A stretch of DNA of 17,352 nt from an uncultured Candidatus Melainabacteria bacterium. Lineage in GTDB: Bacteria; Cyanobacteriota; Vampirovibrionia; Gastranaerophilales; Gastranaerophilaceae. Position 1 is the first letter of the stretch; every line of letters starts with the position of its first letter. The stretch is taken from positions 1 through 17,352 of the forward strand of contig CALEJY010000292.1 in NCBI GenBank assembly GCA_937898445.1. Reading direction: 5' to 3'. The notes below the pieces were generated by a model, which did no database searches, was not told the origin of the DNA, and saw only the letters and a list, made by a program, of their open reading frames with translations. Shown here one piece after another: positions 11,213 through 17,352 of this stretch. The translations under genes and the position numbers were made by a program.

Positions 11213-12072
11213 TTTTCATCAGATGCGTAATACTCAGGATAAGTATCACGCTTAATTAACTCTAATACTTTTTGATTTTTTGGATTCTGCATCCAATTAA
11301 TAACCGCTTCATCTGTAGCACCTAACATAATATTATCTCCATATAAATACATCTTATTTTTAATTTGAATGACTTTCTTGTCGAGGGCATCAATAAATAC
11401 AAGTCTTAAAGCAATATCATCCCCAGTATAAAGATTAATAATCTTTTTAGGATCTTTTTCTGCAACTCGTATTAAGAAATCAATAACATCAGCAGTAGGC
11501 TGATTACGCATATCTTTACCCAAGATACGTGCCATATTGATTTGTCCATCAACACCTCTAGGATCATCATAAACGAATGAACAAGCTTTATGAACTAGTT
11601 GTTTATGAGATACTCTACGCTGAGTATCAAGTCCTGGATGGTCTACATACAATTCTGCTACGCCATTACGTGTAGGTTTCTTTGGAGTAGAAATTGGACC
11701 ATCAATTATAAGATTTCCATTAGCATCACGCGCATTACGACTTTTAGCAATAAATGGGCAATGTTCAATTGCTTCCCATTCTGCTTTATCATAGGGATCA
11801 GTTAAATCATAAGTCTTTCCACTTACAATTTCAAATACGTGATTTTCAGGGAAAAATACTGCGGTTCCTTCTGCATATTCATTCCTTTCTTTTTCACTCA
11901 TAATCATATCCCCTTGAGAGTTTACACGTTTAATGCAATTAGGATATTGACCGTATTTATTCTTACAAGGCTATATATAATATTTAATTCCAGCCTTGTC
12001 GTATACGCTTCTTAATGTAATTTTTTGACTATCAAATACAATATCGGTTTTAGTAACCTACTTTTTTGCCAT
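11209..12072 (-). CDS. Conserved crAss-like protein downstream of MCP, function unknown (287 aa)
   Basis: The standard-code frame would start at an internal Met (11907). Reading two TAGs (12058 and 11971) as sense extends it 55 codons upstream to the ATG at 12072, giving 287 residues: MAKKQVTKTDIVFDSQKITL at the start. The middle is Pro/Gly-containing (DGPISTPKKPTRNGVAELYV), followed by helical segments (QINMARILGKDMRNQPTADV, then DFLIRVAEKDPKK) and a C-terminal helix ending YPEYYASDEK. No membrane span, signal peptide or enzyme motif is visible. It is the first gene after the MCP terminator and overlaps the connector-like gene by four bases. A virion or assembly role is inferred from location only. 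Confidence 0.75.
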
Positions 12073-12089
12073 ATTAATTCATTTAACAT

Positions 12090-12127
12090 TAAAAAATGAT
12101 AGGAGGAAGATCGTAGTTCCTCCTATC
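12090..12127 (-). terminator. Intrinsic terminator after the MCP gene
   Basis: A perfect 11-base-pair stem, GATAGGAGGAA (12127-12117 on the minus strand), with an eight-base loop and TTCCTCCTATC (12108-12098), is followed on the minus strand by A and six T. It lies 26 bases after the MCP stop and about 25 bases before the next ATG. It would end most capsid transcripts here, allowing MCP to be made in excess of the downstream genes by partial read-through. Confidence 0.88.
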
Positions 12128-12152
12128 TATCTATATTTCTTTATTTATTATA

Positions 12153-13172
12153 TTAAGCTTCTCTTACGATAACGCTTCTATAGGGAGTAAATGCCGCAAC
12201 ACCAGCGTATCCCGACATAACTAATTTAGAACCAGCTACATTGCTTGCAACTTCACCAGAACTCTTACCGTCATAACCGCCAACACCGACAATCTTATTT
12301 GTCATAAAGTCTTTGCCAGTAAGGCTAAACTTACCAATGGCAGGCATACCTGTAGTTTTGTCTGCAGTAAGGTCTACGCATACACCATAACCTTTAGTAG
12401 GATATTCACGAGTTAATGCACGATCTACAACAAAACTTATTTGATTTCCTGCGTATTCGTATGTATCGAAGGTTGCACCAACTTTTACATAACCACCATT
12501 ACCACTATTGGCAGACTTTGAATACATATAAGTTCCATCTGTACGATAGTTGGCGAGGTATTCACCAAGTACAGAATTAATGTCATTCCACATCTTGCGA
12601 TTGCAGATGAAAACAAGCTTATTACCTGTATCCGATTGAGCTTTATCAGCCATATCGTTCATTACCATATTAAACAACGCAAGTGATGGACGATTATTGT
12701 AGCAATATTTATTAGCAGCAGCTTCAATCTGAGGAATTAAACCTTCACCTATATAAATAGGACGATTAGTATCTGGATCTTGAATTAAAGCTTTACCGTT
12801 AACATCAATGTTACCTTTATTAAAGGTTAAGCCGGTATTCATAGCATACATAAATGTATCAAGAAGTTCCTTTTCTTTCTTGAGCATCTTATATACACCT
12901 TCTGATTTAGTTTTATCTTTGTCGTCACAGATACTCATAAATACATCTTCCTGAAGTGCATAGAGGCTAGACCAGCTAGCATCAGCACGGAACGTAGTCA
13001 TAAAATTACGATGACGCTCAGTTTGACTCTAAAATTTAGAGTATCCTTCTTCTGACAACTCAGGCATAGCTACAGACTAGAATGTAGTAGTCATACCAGG
13101 TTGACATCCATCTGTATCAAGTGTGGTATCAAATGAGTTATCAATTAAACGCACCTGTACTTCCCAATAATC
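12153..13172 (-). CDS. Major capsid protein, exon 3 (C-terminal 339 aa of 475)
   Basis: Exon 3 carries the bulk of the MCP, the HK97-fold shell protein. It begins DYWEVQVRLIDNSFDTTLDT at 13172 and ends in VREA and TAA. Two in-frame TAGs (13029, 13077) give Gln in MTTFQSVAMPELSEEGYSKF and the following QSQTERHRN. Starting at the internal Met at 13001, as a standard-code caller would, loses 57 residues. Recognition rests on length (14 + 122 + 339 = 475 residues), position after a scaffold-like gene, relatively high GC and low TAG use, and phrases I associate with crAss-like MCPs (LDTDGCQPGMTT, PELSEEGYSKFQS, ASWSSLYALQEDVF). Exon 3 starts right after the terminal G of intron 2 (13173). The bases GATTA at its start can pair with the bases just upstream of the intron guide sequence (a P10 helix). 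A terminator follows. Confidence 0.85.
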
Positions 13173-14392
13173 CTTAAATAGACTATATCATTTATTAATT
13201 TTAATTATATTGTCTTTAAAATATTTTTTACCTTGAATTAGATCATTAACATCCTTCTTAGATAAATTATAATCTTTTTGTACATCTTCTATTTGATCAT
13301 ATCTTTTTATAAGATTTCCAAATTTATCATATACATAAATTCCTTTATAAGAATGTTGTGGTTCTAAAAATATTTTATAATTTAAATATTTATTATGATT
13401 TAATTCAAAGATTTTACTTATTTTAGCCCAAGAATGTAATCCAATTACACACATTAATTCTTTACCTACGCATTCTGTTATAAAATTCATATCAGAATCA
13501 TATACAAAAAATTTTGCTTTCTTATATCTATTTCTTGGTTTAGAATAAAATAAATCACACATTTTAGTAGAAACAAAATATTCATCTTGTATAATATTTT
13601 GACTTTTAATACAATTATCTAATTCTTTAATATCTACATTAAGATATTTAGCGCAATTAAATTTAGAATTAAATTCACGTAATAACTTACCATCAATATT
13701 ATAAAGATAATAATAATTAGAATAAGATTTATTTATAAATTTATTTAAATCTATTCGTTTATATTTACTCCAAAAAGAATTTAAAAATAGAATTTTTTCA
13801 TTAACCGCATTTTGAAACTTAAATGAAGAATATCCATAAAATTCTTCAGCTTCTCTATAATTCTTCCATTTTTTAACTAATAATCCTTTTTTATTAAATT
13901 GGTAAATAGGAATATTAATATGATCGACAGCAGTATTAAATGACCTTGTTGAATTTACAAATTCTTTTGTAAGTAATTCTTCTAATTTTTTATTTGCTTC
14001 TTGCTCATCATCATAAACATATAACACAATTCTCATAAATGCTTTTGCACCATATTTTTTAACAGCACATTGCAATGGAGTTTTGGGATATTTAAAACTA
14101 GAATTAATATTAGTCCAACATCCTGCTCCTATATATCCGTCAAACTTATTTGGATTTTCTGTTTCGTGCACTCCTAAATAAATACGGCTATCTCTCATTG
14201 AGATAGTTAAAAAAACAATATACTTCATAATAACTCAGTTTTTCAAATTTCAATTTTATAGATTTCTCTTAGTCGTTGAACATTATTACTTATTGTAATC
14301 GTGCTGCTGATTATTTCTTTCCAGCAATTTAAAGAGTTGTTTTATAGTTGCATCTAGTCAACTAATAGCGAGACAATTAATTGGGATTTTTC
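13173..14392 (-). ncRNA. Group I intron 2 in the MCP gene, with homing endonuclease ORF
   Basis: This 1,220-base intron shows the group I core. P4 strands are TTGCTG and CAGCAG (14309-14304). The P3/P7 segment TTCAACGACTA covers about 14280-14270. The P7 3' strand TAGTC (13185-13181) pairs with GACTA (14274-14270). P1: exon end GCGTGAT pairs with guide GTCTCGC with a terminal U-G at T14393 and one internal U-U mismatch, setting the 5' splice site at 14393/14392. The last intron base is G13173. The 11 bases after the last G10-type junction give a P10 match with exon 3. The ORF occupies the P8 side between P7 strands, and only eight bases separate P7 from the 3' splice site, so no P9 is visible. 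Without splicing, translation from exon 2 runs about 16 codons into the intron and stops at TAA. Splice boundaries are inferred. Confidence 0.85.
13188..14228 (-). CDS. GIY-YIG homing endonuclease with NUMOD1-like repeats (346 aa)
   Basis: Intron-encoded homing endonuclease that would cut intron-less copies of the MCP gene and spread intron 2 by repair. The N-terminus has the GIY-YIG form: KYIVFL (residues 2-7), IYLGVHET (16-23) and GYIGAGCW (31-38), followed by AVKKYGAKAF and a helix with EANKKLEELLTKEF that may hold the metal-binding Glu. The C-terminal part holds four NUMOD1-like DNA-binding repeats at about 108-154, 174-220, 240-287 and 297-343. Each starts (I/Y/F)-Y-x-(F/Y)-(N/D) with a following Gly or Asp, then a helix-turn-helix. 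The ORF begins at ATG 14228 inside the P8 region; its TGA (13190-13188) ends two bases before the P7 3' strand. Unusually here it has no in-frame TAG, so it reads the same in standard and recoded cells. No Shine-Dalgarno sequence seen. Confidence 0.9.
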   Translation of the reverse strand: MKYIVFLTISMRDSRIYLGVHETENPNKFDGYIGAGCWTNINSSFKYPKTPLQCAVKKYGAKAFMRIVLYVYDDEQEANKKLEELLTKEFVNSTRSFNTAVDHINIPIYQFNKKGLLVKKWKNYREAEEFYGYSSFKFQNAVNEKILFLNSFWSKYKRIDLNKFINKSYSNYYYLYNIDGKLLREFNSKFNCAKYLNVDIKELDNCIKSQNIIQDEYFVSTKMCDLFYSKPRNRYKKAKFFVYDSDMNFITECVGKELMCVIGLHSWAKISKIFELNHNKYLNYKIFLEPQHSYKGIYVYDKFGNLIKRYDQIEDVQKDYNLSKKDVNDLIQGKKYFKDNIIKINK

Positions 14393-14758
14393 ATCACGCT
14401 TACGAATAGGTCTACTTACTACTTGGCATTGTTGCTTAGTCTCATCAATACGGAAAATATCATATTTCTGATAATAGTTTTCCTTAAATGCCATAGTAAT
14501 TTCAGCACCACCTGCTCCAGTATCCGAGGGAACTTCTGCGAATTCAATGTGCTTAATTTGATTGGTTTCTACTTCCCATTCAAATACAAGCGAATTAGCA
14601 GGAGCGAAACGATCATTTTTTTCGTCCTTGTAGAACACATTTCTCAAACCATCAGTAATGAAGCTAAGAGTATTGTCTGTGTACATACGTGCTACAACGC
14701 CAATACGGTAAGGCTTTCTGCCAAGGTATTTAGACCAATCTTCGTATGTTTTTGTATT
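14393..14758 (-). CDS. Major capsid protein, exon 2 (122 aa)
   Basis: This exon encodes residues 15-136 of the spliced MCP, from NTKTYEDWSKYLGRKPYRIG to SRPIRKRD, with no TAG. A standard caller would report a free 135-residue gene from a TTG at 14761 to TAG 14356, whose last 13 residues are intron. Joining after Asp136 to DYWEVQV in exon 3 restores continuous sequence and frame, which is the best argument for splicing. Frame is also restored to exon 1: the only G at a codon boundary between the upstream stop codon (TAA near 14771) and the EDW segment is G14759, used as the intron 1 terminal G. Neighbour exons are separated by 248 and 1,220 bases. Confidence 0.8.
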
Positions 14759-15006
14759 CAATTTGTTATCTTAATGTCGTTTAAACACTAAATCTTATAA
14801 TTTACCATCTTATAAGTTCAGACTATATCTTTAAAATCCTGCGCTCGTGTTTAGATTATATTCTCTTATAAAGAGTTTCACCAATTAGTCGTTGAACGAT
14901 TCTTTATCTTTTAAAATAAAGTTTCGCTGCTGATTTCCCAAATCCTTAATATGTTAGCATGGAGGGATTCCAGCAGTTCACAGAATTTTAAATGGGCATT
15001 ACTCCC
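14759..15006 (-). ncRNA. Group I intron 1 in the MCP gene (no ORF, 248 bases)
   Basis: A compact group I ribozyme. P1: exon end ATGGGT pairs with guide GCCCAT, ending in the diagnostic U-G at T15007, so the intron starts at 15006. P4 is CTGCTG (14976-14971) with CAGCAG (14932-14927); P5 is AATCC with GGATT; P6 is CTTTAT with ATAAAG. P3 is TGAAC with GTTCA. P7 is GACTA (14890-14886) with TAGTC (14825-14821). P9 is a perfect 7-base-pair stem CTTATAA (14816-14810) with TTATAAG (14800-14794). The end, G14759, is chosen because it restores the capsid frame. The exact 3' end is less sure than the 5' end. It has no protein gene, so its mobility would need help from another endonuclease. Confidence 0.85.
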
Positions 15007-15048
15007 ACCCATTGTAGGGATTCTAGATGTAAAATTTGCAACTAACAT
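15007..15048 (-). CDS. Major capsid protein, exon 1 (14 aa)
   Basis: ATG at 15048 opens a 14-codon exon, MLVANFTSRIPTMG, ending exactly at a codon boundary where the intron 1 P1 helix predicts the 5' splice site. It starts nine bases after the TAA of the upstream scaffold-like gene, preceded only by an AT repeat (TTAATTAATTAAT) with no Shine-Dalgarno. If intron 1 were not removed, reading would continue 28 codons into the intron and stop at TAA, making a 42-residue dead-end peptide. Far too short for ordinary gene finding. Confidence 0.7.
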
Positions 15049-15057
15049 ATTAATTAA

Positions 15058-16056
15058 TTAAATTTCGTCAAGATCGTTATATGTTTGTGTTCTTGACTTA
15101 GGATTATATACAACATTATTCATCTTATTCTAAGCATCTTTCATACCTTTTTCATAACTTGTTTTTCTTACATTAGTTATTTCGTTCTGAAAGTACCTAG
15201 TAATATCATTAATCATCTATTCACCATTTAAAGTTAACCAAGCAGTTTTAACTAAAGTTTGAGGATCTGCAAGTGTTTTTGCAAAATAATTATTTCCAGC
15301 AGCATCTGTGCCAGTAATAAAGTCATATAAAATTTGCATATCTTCATCTCCCAGATTTAAATCATATCCTTCAAACTCTGTCAAATTGTTGATTTCGTTT
15401 ACAATCTAATTAGAAAATTCTTGAAATTGTTCTTGTTGCATTTGTTCTTGTTCCAATTGCTACTGCATCAAATTCTCATTTTCTGCTTGCTTATATTCAT
15501 TGCGAATTGCATCAATCTACTTTCTAAACAATCCGTCATTGGCTTTTGCTCTATCTAAAGCTTCAAGAGCCTCATCATCTGTAACGTCTCCCATCCTGCT
15601 CATAAAATCCATTAAGAATAATTCATCATCAGAATAATTATCTACTTGGTACTAAGGTTCTTGCTGTGCATAACTTTGTGCTGCATAGTTACCAATATAG
15701 TTAAGATATTCTTGTGGAGTCATTCCACTGGTTCTTATTGCATTAATAAGATTGATTTCAGAATCATCTAAACCAGTTTCAGGCTGTTCTTCAGAAGATC
15801 TTAGAATATTTAATTTATCTTGATCATTTAAGTTATTCCAATCTACTTCTTCTACTTGTCCATCTTCATTCTCAAATTTAATTTTAGATTTATCTTCGAT
15901 ACCTCTATCTTTTAACAAAGAAGAGACTAGATCGTTTTTTGCATCTTCATCACTCGTATCTGGTTGCTGTTCTTGCTATTCAGTTTGTTCAGTACTCAGA
16001 TCGTCATCAATGTCGACATTTTCATCTTCAAAATTTTCATCAATTCCTATTGCCAT
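15058..16056 (-). CDS. Probable scaffolding/prohead assembly protein (332 aa)
   Basis: A 332-residue frame with about seven in-frame TAGs, ATG at 16056 to TAA 15058. The N-terminus is very acidic (MAIGIDENFEDENVDIDDDL). The middle is charged and helical with a Gln/Glu-rich coiled-coil-like run (NLMQQQLEQEQMQQEQFQEF, about residues 195-215). It ends in a more basic segment (NVRKTSYEKGMKDAQNKMNN). Acidic N-terminus, low complexity helical core, basic C-terminus and position directly before the MCP are typical of phage scaffolds that guide capsid assembly. No protease-like motif was seen. An alternative is a minor head protein. The TAGs in Gln runs support TAG being Gln. It shares a transcript with the MCP. 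Confidence 0.75.
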
Positions 16057-16076
16057 AATATAAATTATTTAAGTTA

Positions 16077-17352
16077 TTAATTAAAATTGGTAATTATTTT
16101 ATAATTACAAGTTTCGTAATCAATATTGTATAAATTACCAATATTTTCAGTTAATATATCTCCAACATTATAACTTTTATTTCCAAATTTATAAGGTAAT
16201 AATTTACCTAATTTTACATTCTTAAATACAGAATAAATAATAAATTCATCGCTTATTATCTATAAATTAACTGTACTTAAAATATTTGTATCAGAAATTT
16301 TAGCATTACAATATCCAGATATTCCAATTGTTGTTAACTTCTTAGCAGAAGAAAGATCCCAAAACATTTCTTCAGAATAATTATCTTTATTCTTTGTAAG
16401 TATTTCTGAAAAAATAAATTCTAAAAAACATTTACGGAATTGTTCACTCTTCCAATTTTCTATTGTAATATCTGCTTCTATGTAATCTGAAGGCTTCCCC
16501 AAAATTACATTTTTTTCATTAATTTTCCAAATAGAACAATTATCTGGAACTGTTGATAAATTCCAAATACTATTATCAAACGTTATTATTTCATTTTTTA
16601 AATTTAATTTTTGTACTTGGGCCGTTTGCTGTCCTAGTGTTTTAACTAATTGATAATCTCTACCATCGTTTGTATAATAAATATATGGATGATCTTCTGT
16701 AGCTTCTACTTCATTTATTCCTAAATAAGTAAGTCCATTAGTTGATTCGTATGTATTATAATAATAACCTGGATGACCTAATCCATTTTTTACAATAATA
16801 TTATCTACTTCTAGATATGATTCTATTCCATCATTATATAAACGGAAGTTGTCAGAAATAACATTATTAGTAGATAGTGTATTATTAATCTTAGTTATAT
16901 TAGAATCTATTGTAATTATATCATTATCTAAAATATTAAATTTAATTGATTTATCAGATTTAATATAACTATAATTAGAATCTTCATAAATATATAATGA
17001 ATCAAACTTTAAACTATTTTCTATCCCAGATCCTTCTATAATAAGAGAACCCTTATTATTATCAGATTTAGAAATAGTAAATTTTTGATTTATACTGCTT
17101 GGAAATTTAAAATTATATTCAGTTAATTTACCATTTAATACAGTATATATTTTATTAGTACCTTCAATATATACTATACCGTTTTTTAATTCTGGAACTT
17201 CTTCTAATGTTGAATAAACTAAACCTATATTCTTTAATGCCTAATATTTCTAATCTGCATTTGTTTTCTATTCTTCTAAAAATGATACATAAGTATTTCC
17301 AGAACTTGAAGAAATAGGTAATATATTATTTTCTATTCTTAAATAAATATCT
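16077..17352 (-). CDS. Fibre-like virion protein, 5' end outside window
   Basis: About 425 C-terminal codons are visible, open only with TAG as sense; TAGs at 17268, 17250, 17241 and 16260 are in frame. It ends in TAA 21 bases before the scaffold-like gene. The sequence is rich in Asn, Ile, Ser, Tyr and Gly with alternating strand patterns (for example NGIVYIEGTNKIYTVLNGKL), and a segment GLGHPGYYYNTYESTNGLTY then LGINEVEATEDHPYIYYTND. This suggests a beta-structured head or tail fibre. In crAss-like phages head-fibre genes lie shortly upstream of the MCP, which fits, but I cannot confirm homology. N-terminus and start are not in view. Confidence 0.65.

Noticed and set aside
14354..14761. Free-standing 135-residue gene from a TTG start
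   Set aside because: Its sequence joins smoothly to exon 3 after Asp136 and its last residues fall inside intron 2; it is MCP exon 2.
1..17352. tRNA genes (including a TAG suppressor), CRISPR arrays, insertion sequences
   Set aside because: No cloverleaf-like sequence, regular spaced repeats or transposase was seen in either strand.

Overview
This is one continuous stretch of late (virion-structure) genes of an AT-rich, tailed, crAss-like bacteriophage (order Crassvirales), probably from a gut Bacteroidota host. All genes lie on the minus strand and are tightly packed, many with 1-8 base overlaps, and no clear Shine-Dalgarno sequence precedes their starts. The key to reading the window is the genetic code. 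Under the standard code the minus strand looks like a chain of short broken ORFs, but nearly every break is a TAG. Reading TAG as an amino acid (glutamine by analogy with known crAss-like code changes, NCBI table 15) joins them into eleven phage structural genes that all stop at TAA or TGA.

In transcription order (right to left): a fibre-like protein, 5' end outside the window (16077-17352); an acidic, Gln-rich probable scaffold (15058-16056); the major capsid protein (MCP), three exons between 15048 and 12153; a perfect-stem terminator (about 12090-12127); a conserved unknown protein (11209-12072); a connector-like protein (10454-11212); a virion protein, possibly an auxiliary capsid protein (9477-10442); a second terminator (about 9395-9430); two head-tail ring/connector candidates (8714-9388, 8023-8721); a small protein with an internal duplication (7667-8020); a basic unknown protein (6642-7667); and two giant tail proteins (3337-6645 and 1-3334, the latter running off the left edge).

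The most striking feature is the MCP gene. It is interrupted by two group I self-splicing introns with closely related catalytic cores. Intron 1 (14759-15006) is a 248-base ribozyme with no ORF. Intron 2 (13173-14392) carries a 346-residue GIY-YIG homing endonuclease with four NUMOD1-like repeats. Both introns sit between codons, and U-G-ended P1 helices predict both 5' splice sites. The spliced MCP is 475 residues, a sensible size for a crAss-like capsid protein. The endonuclease ORF has no TAG at all, whereas some neighbours have about one per 25 codons.

Assignment to crAss-like phages and the MCP call rest on gene order, protein character and family memory, without database searches. Roles given for the ring, scaffold, fibre and muzzle proteins are graded guesses. 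No tRNA, CRISPR array, insertion sequence or plus-strand gene was found. The suppressor tRNA that the code implies must lie outside this window, or in the host.
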